Part shown: positions 8,015 through 21,404 of the stretch, piece by piece
Layout: each line of letters begins with the position of its first letter
Position numbering within the stretch: the first letter of the stretch is position 1
Assembly: GCA_015655375.1 (NCBI GenBank)
Contig: JAATFD010000025.1
Span: forward strand, 1-44,656
DNA: 44,656 nucleotides
Reading direction: 5' to 3'
Origin: Actinomycetales bacterium
Lineage (GTDB): Bacteria; Actinomycetota; Actinomycetes; Actinomycetales; Actinomycetaceae
The notes under the pieces: generated by a model
The model's input: the letters and a program-made list of their open reading frames with translations, nothing else
What the model was told of the DNA's origin: nothing
The model's database searches: none
Program-made: the position numbers and the translations under genes

Positions 8015-8947
8015 ATGGTCAACTTCCGCTATCACGTGGTCTCTCTGATCGCGATCTTCCTGGCTCTCTCCGTGGGGGTCGTCCTGGGTGCGGGACCGCT
8101 CCAGAGCCGTCTCAGTGATGTGTTCTCATCCTCCGACCAGAGTTCCACGACAGATCTGTCGGGTCAGCTCCAGGCGGCACGCTCCGAGGCCGACTCGCAG
8201 GGCAAGGCTTTCACCGAGCTTGCCGGGCGTGTCCTTCCGGGGACGCTTGACGGCATCTCTGTCGCAACAGTCGCATTGCCGGGAGCCACTGCGGACGATG
8301 TCACCTCGGTCGATCAGGATCTGAAGACGGCCGGAGCGACGGTCGTGGGAGCGGTCACGCTCAGTGACAACTGGGACTCGACAGGCATGGCGACCTACCG
8401 CGAGTCGCTGGCGAGCCCGGTCGCTTCCCACCTGGAGGGGACCGCGCCGACCGATGCGACGGGCGACGCGATCATCGGCTTCGCGATCGTGCGTGTGCTG
8501 ACGGCGACCGGTGCGGAACCGGAACTCCTCAAGGGAATCCTCACCAGCCAATCGACGCCGATCCTCACCTTCGACCAGGATCCGAACGGCGCGGCTCAGG
8601 CGATCGTCGTCGTCGGTCCCCGCGCTGACGCGGCAGCGGTCTCTCCGTCCTCCGATGCCACGGCGACCTCGACCTCGTCCTCGGCATGGGCGGGACTGGG
8701 TCAGGCAATTGCGACCGCGCCGAAGAGCGGCGTGATCCTGGGTGATGCGAGCGGATCCAACTCCGTTGTCTCCCAGATCCGTTCCCAAGAGGTGGCGGTC
8801 ACCACCGTCGATCCGGTAGGCAGCGAACTGGGATCGTTCTCGGCGGTCCTCGCTCTGTCGAGCGCCGGTCAAGAGGCTCGCGCCTTCGGTGTGGGCAATG
8901 CCGCAACGGCGGTTCTTCCCCCGATCAAGGGTGTCGGCGAGAACTGA
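8015..8947 (+). CDS. steB: SteB / MctB family membrane-anchored protein
   Basis: A 310-aa protein with an N-terminal membrane anchor (residues about 7-28, VVSLIAIFLALSVGVVLGAG), a short coiled-coil-like stretch (LQAARSEADSQGKAFTELAG) and a secreted-side domain ending in a low-complexity Ser/Thr/Ala segment and AFGVGNAATAVLPP. The family is annotated as copper transporter/MctB (Rv1698) in mycobacteria and as SteB, partner of SteA in cell separation, in corynebacteria. No Cys or Met cluster that would argue for copper binding is visible, so the SteB role seems likelier here. GAGAGGAAA precedes the ATG, 9 bases after steA. Confidence 0.83.
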   Translation: MVNFRYHVVSLIAIFLALSVGVVLGAGPLQSRLSDVFSSSDQSSTTDLSGQLQAARSEADSQGKAFTELAGRVLPGTLDGISVATVALPGATADDVTSVDQDLKTAGATVVGAVTLSDNWDSTGMATYRESLASPVASHLEGTAPTDATGDAIIGFAIVRVLTATGAEPELLKGILTSQSTPILTFDQDPNGAAQAIVVVGPRADAAAVSPSSDATATSTSSSAWAGLGQAIATAPKSGVILGDASGSNSVVSQIRSQEVAVTTVDPVGSELGSFSAVLALSSAGQEARAFGVGNAATAVLPPIKGVGEN

Positions 8948-9046
8948 CGATCGGCCCGCGATGGCAACGGGCGGCGTGGACCGCGAAGGAGAACCCGTTC
9001 GTGATGGTGCCGTCGTGGCGGGGTCCGGGGACCTCGGGGGTCCTGA

Positions 9047-9052
9047 TAGGGT
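9047..9052 (+). promoter_or_regulatory. candidate leaderless promoter -10 of pyrG
   Basis: TAGGGT fits TANNNT and ends 8 bases before the pyrG ATG, so transcription would begin at or within a base or two of the start codon. No normal Shine-Dalgarno is present. A small hairpin (GGACC 9029-9033, GGTCC 9039-9043) just upstream could end steB transcription. No clear -35 is seen. Confidence 0.5.
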
Positions 9053-9054
9053 GA

Positions 9055-11456
<2,402 letters not shown>

Positions 11457-11494
11457 GAAGGCCGTGCTCCTGACCGCTGCTTGTCCGTCGCGTT

Positions 11495-11513
11495 GAGGCC
11501 GGTTTCCGGCCTC
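11495..11513 (+). terminator. hairpin after the pyrG-Nudix pair
   Basis: GAGGCCGG (11495-11502) and CCGGCCTC (11506-11513) form an 8-bp perfect stem 39 bases after the Nudix stop. The three-base loop means the innermost pair probably opens. A further GAGGCCGG copy downstream could compete. No U-tract follows. The rest of the gap to sufR (11514-11620) shows no gene. Confidence 0.6.
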
Positions 11514-11620
11514 GTTGCGTGAGAACGCGCGAGGCCGGAACCGTCTCTGCGGACGCCCTCTCATGAATGGACACTGCATCACCTCCCGATTTCAGAAAGC
11601 CTTCTGTTGCCATAAAGACG

Positions 11621-11648
11621 TACACTGGTCGGGCACGATATCGAGTGT
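11621..11648 (+). promoter_or_regulatory. suf operon promoter with candidate SufR operator
   Basis: TACACT (11621-11626) is a good -10 box. The ACACT within it is inverted as AGTGT at 11644-11648, 17 bases away, so the pair would straddle the predicted start of transcription near 11633. An ACACT-type half-site is what I remember for mycobacterial SufR; that is memory, not a check. GGGGGAG precedes the sufR ATG. Confidence 0.4.
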
Positions 11649-11663
11649 TCAGAGGGGGAGGGC

Positions 11664-12359
11664 ATGGCCGATCAGAGTGAAATCCGCACTCGGGAACATG
11701 TGCTTGACCTCATCGTCGAGAAGGGGCCCGTCACAGCCTCGACGATCGCCCACGTCCTCGGCCTGACCACGGCGGCCGTCCGACGCCACATCACCACGCT
11801 CGAGGAAGCCCGCGAGATCACGGAGCATGAACCGTGCCTCGTCGGAAAGCGGGGGCGGGGGCGACCCGCGCGACATTACGTCGCGACCGAGCATGGGCAT
11901 GAGAGCCTTCCGGAAGGCTATTCGGAGCTTGCGACCAAGGCCCTGGGCTACCTCGGCCAAGTGGGCGGGGGATCGGCGATCGAGTCTTTCGCAGTCTCCC
12001 GTTCGCGTGAGATCGAGCGGCGATACGCCCCGGTCGTGCGCGAGGCCGGTTCGGATCCTCGGTTGCGGGCCCAGGCCTTGGCCGATGTCTTGACCCAGGA
12101 CGGCTATGCGGCCACCGTGCGTGACATCGGTGGTGAGACGATCGCCATCCAGCTGTGCCAGGGGCATTGCCCGATTCAGCAGGTGGCTGAAGACTTCCCA
12201 CAGTTGTGTGACGCGGAGACGCAGGCGTTCGCCCATCTTCTCGACGTCCACGTCCAACGACTTGCCACATTGGCGGGTGGTGAACACGTCTGCACGACCC
12301 ACATACCGGTGGGTTTGCCCGTGATCCGTCCTGCCGCGCGGTCAGCGCTGCGCAAGTGA
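11664..12359 (+). CDS. sufR: SufR-type Fe-S cluster-sensing repressor
   Basis: A 231-aa transcriptional regulator at the head of the suf operon. The N-terminal winged helix-turn-helix covers residues about 8-75 (ASTIAHVLGLTTAAVRRHI, wing KRGRGRPARHY). Four cysteines, C165, C169, C182 and C210, lie at spacings 4, 13 and 28, the arrangement I recall for M. tuberculosis SufR (Rv1460), where they hold an Fe-S cluster. The family represses suf genes when clusters are sufficient. It starts at ATG 11664 after GGGGGAG and is followed 41 bases later by sufB, consistent with autoregulation of one operon. Confidence 0.9.
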   Translation: MADQSEIRTREHVLDLIVEKGPVTASTIAHVLGLTTAAVRRHITTLEEAREITEHEPCLVGKRGRGRPARHYVATEHGHESLPEGYSELATKALGYLGQVGGGSAIESFAVSRSREIERRYAPVVREAGSDPRLRAQALADVLTQDGYAATVRDIGGETIAIQLCQGHCPIQQVAEDFPQLCDAETQAFAHLLDVHVQRLATLAGGEHVCTTHIPVGLPVIRPAARSALRK

Positions 12360-12400
12360 CGCGGTGCACTACCCCATCTCGTGATGCAGGAAAGGAAACC

Positions 12401-13849
12401 ATGACCCAGTCACCGCCGGTGGCCACTTCGGAAGAACGGCGCCATGCCGATGACGCGATCATCGAGTCGATCGGCGAGTATGAGTTCGGTTGGCACGACA
12501 ACGACGACTACGCGAAAAGCGTTCCTCGGGGAATCAATGCGGACGTCGTCCGCTATATCTCGGCGGAGAAGGGTGAACCCGAGTGGATGCTCACCCGCCG
12601 TCTGAAGGCCCTCGATCTCTTCGAGCGCAAACCGATGCCGACGTGGGGTGCGGACTTGTCGGGGGTCGACTTCGACGCGTTCAAGTATTATGTGCGCCCC
12701 ACCGATGGCCAGGTCAACGACTGGAATGACCTGCCTCCCGACATCCGGGAGACCTACGACCGCTTGGGGATCCCCGAGGCCGAGAAGAATCGTCTGGTCT
12801 CCGGTGTCGCCGCCCAGTACGAGTCCGAGGTGGTCTACCAGCAGATCCAGGCGGACCTGGAGAAGCAGGGCGTGATCTTCACGGACACGGACACCGGTCT
12901 GCGCGAGTATCCCGAGATCTTCAAGGAGTATTTCGGGCGCTCGATTCCCGCCGGAGACAACAAGTTCGCCGCGCTCAACACGGCGGCCTGGTCCGGTGGC
13001 TCCTTCGTTTATGTTCCCAAGGGCGTCCACGTCGACATTCCGTTGCAGGCCTACTTCCGCATCAACACGGAGGCGATGGGGCAATTCGAGCGGACCCTGA
13101 TCGTGGCGGACGAGGGATCCTACGTCCACTACGTCGAGGGCTGCACGGCTCCGATCTACACCCAGAACTCCCTTCACGCGGCGGTCGTCGAGATTTTCGT
13201 GCGCAAGGACGCTCGTGTGCGCTACACGACCGTCCAGAATTGGTCGACCAACGTCCTCAACCTCGTCACCCAGCGAGCGATCGTCGACGAGGGCGGGACG
13301 ATGGAGTGGACCGACGGGAACATGGGCTCGGCGATCACAATGAAGTATCCGGCGTGCTATCTCATGGGTGACCACGCCCGCGGGGAGACGCTGTCGATCG
13401 GTTTCGCAGGTCCCGGTCAGCATCAGGACACCGGCGCGAAAATGATCCATATGGCGCCCTACACATCGTCCTCGATCGTCTCGAAGTCGGTGTCGCGGGG
13501 CGGCGGGCGCACGGCCTACCGCGGTCTGGTGGAGATCCACCCCCGGGCTCACCACTCGAAGTCCTCCGTGACTTGCGATGCGTTGCTCGTCGATCGCATG
13601 TCACGCACGGACACGTATCCATATAACGACATCCGCACCGATGATGTCGAGATGACGCACGAGGCCACGATCTCGAAGGTCTCCGAGGACCAGCTGTTCT
13701 ATCTGATGTCGCGCGGACTGACCGAGACGGAGGCGCGCTCGACGATCGTGCGTGGTTTCGTCGAGCCGATCGCCAAGAAGCTGCCAATGGAATACGCCCT
13801 CGAGCTCAACCGTCTCATCGAACTCCAGATGGAAGGATCCGTCGGCTGA
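12401..13849 (+). CDS. sufB: Fe-S cluster scaffold subunit SufB
   Basis: A 482-aa SufB, the core scaffold subunit of the SufBCD complex on which Fe-S clusters are built. Recognisable blocks are the N-terminal YEFGWHD and SAEKGEPEWML, the central YFRINTEAMGQFERTLIVADEG, the Cys-containing YVEGCTAPIY, and the C-terminal HEATISKVSEDQLFYLMSRG. The open frame extends to 12356, but that start lies inside the sufR end. The ATG at 12401 follows AAAGGAAA at a good distance and gives the usual N-terminus. sufD starts one base after its stop. Confidence 0.96.
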   Translation: MTQSPPVATSEERRHADDAIIESIGEYEFGWHDNDDYAKSVPRGINADVVRYISAEKGEPEWMLTRRLKALDLFERKPMPTWGADLSGVDFDAFKYYVRPTDGQVNDWNDLPPDIRETYDRLGIPEAEKNRLVSGVAAQYESEVVYQQIQADLEKQGVIFTDTDTGLREYPEIFKEYFGRSIPAGDNKFAALNTAAWSGGSFVYVPKGVHVDIPLQAYFRINTEAMGQFERTLIVADEGSYVHYVEGCTAPIYTQNSLHAAVVEIFVRKDARVRYTTVQNWSTNVLNLVTQRAIVDEGGTMEWTDGNMGSAITMKYPACYLMGDHARGETLSIGFAGPGQHQDTGAKMIHMAPYTSSSIVSKSVSRGGGRTAYRGLVEIHPRAHHSKSSVTCDALLVDRMSRTDTYPYNDIRTDDVEMTHEATISKVSEDQLFYLMSRGLTETEARSTIVRGFVEPIAKKLPMEYALELNRLIELQMEGSVG

Positions 13850-13850
13850 T

Positions 13851-15065
13851 ATGAGCACTCTCGAAACGACGCCCGGCACCCGCTCCCACGGAGAGGAGGA
13901 CGAGTTTCGCACCCGTTACTCATCGCGCGCCGATCGTCCGACCTCTTTTGACCTCGATGCGATCGCGGTGCCGACGGGACGCGAGGAGGACTGGCGCTTC
14001 ACGCCGATGAAGCGAGTCCGTGATCTCTTCGATCCGGCCGGCTACTCCGAGATGGACGCGGTCGCCACTGTGCGCGCCCCCGAGGGCGTACGGGTGGAGA
14101 CGGTCGGCCGTGAGGACGCTCGGATCGGATCTGTCCTTGAGCCGGGAGACCGGACCGCGGTCGTCTCGTGGAACACGTTCCACCATTCGACGATCGTGAC
14201 GATCCCGCGCGGGACCGAGATCGAGGACCCCGTCTTCATCGATGTGACCGGATCAGGCGAGCTCCAGTCCCAGCACATCCTCATTCGGGCCGAGGAACTG
14301 TCGAAGGCCACGGTCCTCATCGACCACACCGGAGATGGAATCCTCAATCAGACGATCGAGGTCGACGCGGGCGACGGGGCACATCTGACGGTCGTTTCCC
14401 TCCAGGAGTGGGACGACACCGCCCGTCATGCTTCCAACCAACGGCTGAGGCTCGGAACGAACACAGTCCTGCGCCACGTGGTGGTCTCGCTCGGCGGTGA
14501 TCTGGTGCGTCTGTGCGCCGACACCGACTTCGAGGGCGCCGGCGGGGAATTGACGATGCTCGGTCTCTACTTCGTCGATGCCGGGCAGCACCTCGAGCAC
14601 CGGGTGTTCGTCGACCATGATCAGCCGAATTGCTATTCTCGCGTCACTTACAAGGGTGCGTTACAGGGCAAGGGTGCGCACTCCGTGTGGATTGGTGACT
14701 GCCTGATCGGCAAGCCGGCGGACAACACCGATACCTACGAACTCAATCGCAACCTCGTCCTCACGGAGGGCGCGAAGGCAGACTCCGTGCCCAACCTCGA
14801 GATCGAGAACGGTGAGATCAAGGGTGCCGGACATGCCTCGGCCACGGGTCGTTTCGACGACGAGCAACTCTTCTACCTGATGTCGCGCGGCATCTCGGAA
14901 GAGGACGCACGCGGCCTGGTGGTGCGCGGGTTCTTCGGAGAAGTCATCAACCAGATCGATGTGCCCGCTATCAGCGCCCACCTGACGAATGCCATTGAGG
15001 CCGAGCTTCAGGCCACGGCGAGCGCCGGAGGAACTCCGAGCGCACTCGCACCCGCGGGAGCGTGA
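13851..15065 (+). CDS. sufD: Fe-S cluster assembly subunit SufD
   Basis: A 404-aa SufD, the SufB paralogue in the SufBCD scaffold. The second-half beta-helix has RLRLGTNTVLRHVVVSLGGD and the family's GKGAHSVWIGDCLIG and HASATGRFDDEQLFYLMSRGI motifs, mirroring SufB's C-terminus. The ATG at 13851 comes one base after the sufB stop; a longer frame from 13752 would overlap sufB. GGAAGGA at 13831-13837 is 13 bases away, so translation is probably coupled to sufB. A 102-bp gap follows, the only sizeable gap after sufB in this operon. Confidence 0.94.
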   Translation: MSTLETTPGTRSHGEEDEFRTRYSSRADRPTSFDLDAIAVPTGREEDWRFTPMKRVRDLFDPAGYSEMDAVATVRAPEGVRVETVGREDARIGSVLEPGDRTAVVSWNTFHHSTIVTIPRGTEIEDPVFIDVTGSGELQSQHILIRAEELSKATVLIDHTGDGILNQTIEVDAGDGAHLTVVSLQEWDDTARHASNQRLRLGTNTVLRHVVVSLGGDLVRLCADTDFEGAGGELTMLGLYFVDAGQHLEHRVFVDHDQPNCYSRVTYKGALQGKGAHSVWIGDCLIGKPADNTDTYELNRNLVLTEGAKADSVPNLEIENGEIKGAGHASATGRFDDEQLFYLMSRGISEEDARGLVVRGFFGEVINQIDVPAISAHLTNAIEAELQATASAGGTPSALAPAGA

Positions 15066-15100
15066 AATGCGGGCTGAGCACCACATGTGCCGAGGACGTC

Positions 15101-15151
15101 GTCGGGCGTCCGTCACGATTAACCAGACGATTCACGGCGACGGACGCCGAC
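15101..15151 (+). promoter_or_regulatory. strong hairpin between sufD and sufC
   Basis: GGCGTCCGTC (15105-15114) is an exact reverse complement of GACGGACGCC (15139-15148). With one bulged G the stem extends by GTC (15101-15103) and GAC (15149-15151), giving about 13 pairs around a 24-base loop that holds two CGATT copies. It ends just before the sufC ribosome binding site. No U-tract follows, so it may be an mRNA stability or partial-attenuation element rather than a full terminator. Confidence 0.6.
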
Positions 15152-15167
15152 CAGGAGAGAGAAGAAC

Positions 15168-15920
15168 ATGTCGACCCTGACCATCAAGGACCTGCACGCT
15201 TCGGTTGATACCCCGGAAGGTCAGAAGGAAATCCTCAAGGGCGTCAATCTGACGATCGAGTCCGGTGAGATCCACGCGATCATGGGCCCCAATGGATCCG
15301 GCAAGTCGACTATGGCCTATGCACTGGCTGGCCACCCGAGCTACCACATCACGAGTGGAGAGGCCGACCTCGACGGCCAGTCAATCGGAGGGATGACGGT
15401 CGATCAACGGGCGAAGGCAGGCCTGTTCCTCGCGATGCAGTATCCGGTCGCTGTGGCAGGCGTGTCGGTGTCGAACTTCTTGCGGACGGCCAAGACGGCG
15501 ATCGACGGGAAGTCTCCCCAGATCCGCTCCTGGGTCAAGGAGATGAAGACGTCGATGGAGAACCTGCGCATGGAGAACTCCTTCGCCGAGCGTGATGTCA
15601 ATGTCGGGTTCTCCGGTGGAGAGAAGAAGCGCCTCGAGATTCTCCAGATGGAACTGCTCAAACCTTCCTTCGCGATTCTCGACGAGACGGACTCCGGACT
15701 GGACGTTGACGCACTGCGAATCGTTTCGGAGGGTGTTAATCGGGTCCACGGCGCGACCGGCTGCGGCATCATGCTGATCACCCACTACACGCGGATCCTT
15801 CGCTACATCCATCCCAGTCACGTCCATGTCTTCGTCGATGGTCGCGTTGCCGATGAGGGCGGCCCGGAGCTTGCCGACAAGCTCGAGGACGAGGGCTACG
15901 ACAAGTACTTGGGCCTGTGA
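15168..15920 (+). CDS. sufC: Fe-S assembly ATPase SufC
   Basis: A 250-aa ABC-type ATPase, the energy-using subunit of SufBCD. Walker A GPNGSGKS is at residues 40-47, the signature is NVGFSGGEKKR, Walker B is FAILDETDSGLD, and the switch His is in LITHYTR. It has no membrane partner; SufC dimerises on SufB and SufD. The ATG follows GAGAGAAGAAC. Its stop overlaps the sufS start (TGATG). It is separated from sufD by a 102-bp stretch containing a strong hairpin. Confidence 0.96.
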   Translation: MSTLTIKDLHASVDTPEGQKEILKGVNLTIESGEIHAIMGPNGSGKSTMAYALAGHPSYHITSGEADLDGQSIGGMTVDQRAKAGLFLAMQYPVAVAGVSVSNFLRTAKTAIDGKSPQIRSWVKEMKTSMENLRMENSFAERDVNVGFSGGEKKRLEILQMELLKPSFAILDETDSGLDVDALRIVSEGVNRVHGATGCGIMLITHYTRILRYIHPSHVHVFVDGRVADEGGPELADKLEDEGYDKYLGL

Positions 15921-17221
15921 TGGACGGGGACACGCACCGAGAAACCGGTGACTTCACCGCTGTCGAACTCGCGCTGATCCGTCGCGATTTCCCGATCCTG
16001 GAGCGCAGGGGGCGCGGTGGGATGCCGATCGTTTATCTCGATTCCTCGGCGACCTCGCAGAAGCCCGTCAGCGTCATTGAGGGCGAGGCGGAGTTCTATC
16101 GCAGGCACAATGCGGGCGTCCACCGGGGCACTCATCTGCTGGCCGACGAATCGACGGAGGCCTATGAGGACGCGCGCACGACCTTGGCCGATTTCGTCGG
16201 GGGCAGCTCCGACGAGATCGTGTGGACGAAGAACGCGACCGAGGGAATCAACCTCGTCGCCTACGCGATGGGGAATGCCTCACTCGGACGCGGGGGCGAG
16301 GCGGCCAGCCGGTTTGCCGTCGGCCCGGGGGACCGGATCGTGGTCACACGGGCCGAGCACCATTCGAACCTTGTGCCGTGGCAGGAACTGTGTGCGCGCA
16401 CAGGCGCCGAGCTTGCGTGGATCGACCTGACTCCGGAGGGCCGCCTCGACCTTGACACGCTCTCCGTGATCACTCCGGCTACGAAGATGGTCGCCTTCAC
16501 TCACGTATCGAATGTGACGGGAGCGATTTCCCCGGTGTCCGAGATCGTGTCAGCGGCCCGCAACGTGGGTGCCCTCGTGCTGTTGGACACCTGCCAGTCG
16601 AGCGCTCACGTGCCAGTGAACGTGGCCGAGCTGGGTGTGGACTTCGCGGTCTTCTCCTCCCACAAGATGCTGGGGCCCACGGGTGCGGGCGCCTTGTGGG
16701 GTCGTCGCGAGCTGCTTGGGGCGATGCCCCCGGTCCTGACCGGAGGTTCGACGATCGCGGACGTCTCGATGGAGCGCACGGAATATCTGCCCGCTCCAGA
16801 GCGTTTTGAAGCGGGGTCACAACCGGTGGCCCAGATTGCCGGATGGGCGATCGCCCTCGACTACCTGCGTGAGCTGGGAATGGACCGCGTCGCGGCCCAC
16901 GAAGAGATCATCACGACAGCGATGCTCGCGGGACTCCAGTCCGTGCCGGGTGTGAGGATCCTCGGACCTTCCACGCCCGCGGGGCGGGTTGGGGTCGTCG
17001 CGTTCACGGTGGAGGGAGTCCATCCCCATGACGTCGGTCAGGTCCTCGACGCGCAGGACGTCGCGGTCCGAGTCGGGCATCACTGTGCAATCCCGGTCCA
17101 CCGCTTCTTCGGTGTGCGTTCCTCCGCCCGCGCATCCGCCGCTCCCACGACGACCCTGGAGGAGGTCGGCCGATTGGTCGAGACCCTGTCCACGGTCCGG
17201 TCCTACTTCGGAGGGAATTGA
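15920..17221 (+). CDS. sufS: cysteine desulfurase SufS
   Basis: A PLP-dependent group II cysteine desulfurase of 433 aa, supplying sulfur for cluster assembly. The PLP Lys249 is in SSHKMLGPTGAG. The persulfide Cys389 is in VRVGHHCAIP, and TRAEHHSNLVPW is the conserved PLP-site His motif. Downstream of the active Cys the usual RAS-(F/L)-x-x-YNT block reads RASAAPTTT, which is unusual. The ATG at 15920 overlaps the sufC stop; a GTG at 15917 is an alternative. SufU follows with a one-base overlap, so the pair probably works as desulfurase and sulfurtransferase. Confidence 0.94.
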   Translation: MDGDTHRETGDFTAVELALIRRDFPILERRGRGGMPIVYLDSSATSQKPVSVIEGEAEFYRRHNAGVHRGTHLLADESTEAYEDARTTLADFVGGSSDEIVWTKNATEGINLVAYAMGNASLGRGGEAASRFAVGPGDRIVVTRAEHHSNLVPWQELCARTGAELAWIDLTPEGRLDLDTLSVITPATKMVAFTHVSNVTGAISPVSEIVSAARNVGALVLLDTCQSSAHVPVNVAELGVDFAVFSSHKMLGPTGAGALWGRRELLGAMPPVLTGGSTIADVSMERTEYLPAPERFEAGSQPVAQIAGWAIALDYLRELGMDRVAAHEEIITTAMLAGLQSVPGVRILGPSTPAGRVGVVAFTVEGVHPHDVGQVLDAQDVAVRVGHHCAIPVHRFFGVRSSARASAAPTTTLEEVGRLVETLSTVRSYFGGN

Positions 17222-17691
17222 TGTCGAGTCTCGAACAGCTCTACCAGCAGGTGATCCTCGATCATGCCCATGAGCGCCATGGCGCGGGGGTCGTCGACGC
17301 GGGCGTCGGCGCGTCGTCGCATCAGGTGAATCCCACGTGCGGCGACGAGGTCACGCTGGGTGTCTCAGTGGACGAGGGCGGCCGCATCGCGACCCTCGCC
17401 TGGGACGGGGACGGCTGCTCGATCTCGCAGGCCTCGCTGTCGATGCTCAACGACCTCGTGGGGGGAAAGGACGCTCCGGAGGTCTCCGTGCTCTATCGAG
17501 CGATGGATGAGATGATGCACTCACGCGGACATGGTGTGCCCGACGAGACGCTCGATCTCCTGGGGGACGCGGCGGCCCTGGAGGGGACCTCCCAGTTCCC
17601 CAACCGCATCAAGTGCGCGCTGCTGGGATGGTACGCGCTGCGTGACGCCCTGGCTAAGCTCGGCACCGACATCGCAGGAGGCACACGATGA
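17221..17691 (+). CDS. sufU: SufU zinc-dependent sulfurtransferase
   Basis: A 156-aa SufU-type protein that accepts sulfur from SufS. The conserved ligand set is visible: C40 and D42 (NPTCGDEV), C66 (DGDGCSIS) and C132 (NRIKCALLGW). In characterised SufU these bind zinc and the first Cys exchanges ligands with the SufS active Cys. The insertion between the second and third Cys is typical of SufU rather than IscU. Its ATG overlaps the sufS stop (TGATG), and the gene overlaps sufT by four bases. Confidence 0.94.
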   Translation: MSSLEQLYQQVILDHAHERHGAGVVDAGVGASSHQVNPTCGDEVTLGVSVDEGGRIATLAWDGDGCSISQASLSMLNDLVGGKDAPEVSVLYRAMDEMMHSRGHGVPDETLDLLGDAAALEGTSQFPNRIKCALLGWYALRDALAKLGTDIAGGTR

Positions 17692-18095
17692 ACAATCCCA
17701 TGGCCCAGTCAGGTTCTGTGGAGCAGCGCTTCGGCCCGACCGATCCGCCGTTACGATTCTCGGGCACGGACGTCGAGGAACTCGGGAGCCTGGCAAGCAG
17801 TGACGTTGAGGAAGCCCTCAAGGACGTCATCGATCCCGAACTTGGCATCAACATCGTCGATCTCGGACTGTTGTATGGCATTCGCATCGATCCGGAGGAC
17901 AACGTCCAGCTCGACATGACGCTGACGTCGGCCGCGTGCCCACTGACGGACGTCATCGAGCGTCAGACGGACATGGTCCTGTCGGGGCTGGCGAGTTCGG
18001 TCGTCGTCAACTGGGTCTGGATGCCGGCGTGGGGCCCAGATCGCATCACGGAGGACGGACGCGAGCAGTTGCGCGCAATCGGTTTCAACGTCTGA
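17688..18095 (+). CDS. sufT: SufT / MIP18-family (DUF59) Fe-S maturation protein
   Basis: A 135-aa protein with a DUF59/MIP18 domain: VEEALKDVIDPELGINIVDLGLLYGI near residues 38-65 and the conserved Cys in LTSAACPLTDVIE. Family members help deliver Fe-S clusters to client proteins. About 35 residues precede the domain and look disordered. The ATGA overlap with sufU and the position at the end of the operon support the name. The C-terminal VWMPAWGPDRITEDGREQLRAIGF is typical of the actinobacterial members. Confidence 0.92.
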   Translation: MNNPMAQSGSVEQRFGPTDPPLRFSGTDVEELGSLASSDVEEALKDVIDPELGINIVDLGLLYGIRIDPEDNVQLDMTLTSAACPLTDVIERQTDMVLSGLASSVVVNWVWMPAWGPDRITEDGREQLRAIGFNV

Positions 18096-18168
18096 GGTTC
18101 AGCGCCTCACGAGCACCGGGGGAGGCTGATCCGATGGGGTCGGCCCTCTCTGCGCGTCTGCCTGTGCT

Positions 18169-18183
18169 CGGTCCGTCGGACCG
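18169..18183. terminator. hairpin between convergent sufT and metallopeptidase genes
   Basis: CGGTCC (18169-18174) and GGACCG (18178-18183) form a perfect 6-bp stem. The adjacent 12-bp palindrome GACCGGCCGGTC (18179-18190) offers an alternative fold across the metallopeptidase stop. Upstream, GAGCAC (18111-18116) and GTGCTC (18164-18169) could enclose a larger structure. The position suggests bidirectional termination. No U-tract is seen. Confidence 0.45.
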
Positions 18184-18188
18184 GCCGG

Positions 18189-21243
<3,055 letters not shown>

Positions 21244-21391
21244 GGGTTTGTCCTCCAGGAATGACTCCGCCCGGTGGGGGCGGACACTCCATTGTGCATG
21301 GCCGATGGCCCCCTCCGCCGTAGTGCGCAACGCCTCACAGGGGAGAGCGGCACCACGCGGGGGGATGAGGGGCTCGAGCGCGCGAGGACAC

Positions 21392-21397
21392 TAGACT
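21392..21397 (+). promoter_or_regulatory. candidate leaderless promoter -10 of the ABC-F gene
   Basis: TAGACT, a TANNNT -10 box, ends 7 bases before the GTG start codon at 21405. No Shine-Dalgarno lies in the gap (GCCACGA). Transcription would start at or next to the GTG. The divergent region 21244-21391 contains no gene I can support. Confidence 0.55.
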
Positions 21398-21404
21398 GCC
21401 ACGA

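Noticed and set aside
21244-21404. preQ1 riboswitch before the queuosine precursor transporter
   Set aside because: The leader does not show the short A-rich pseudoknot pattern of known preQ1 riboswitches. Only GC-rich sequence is seen.
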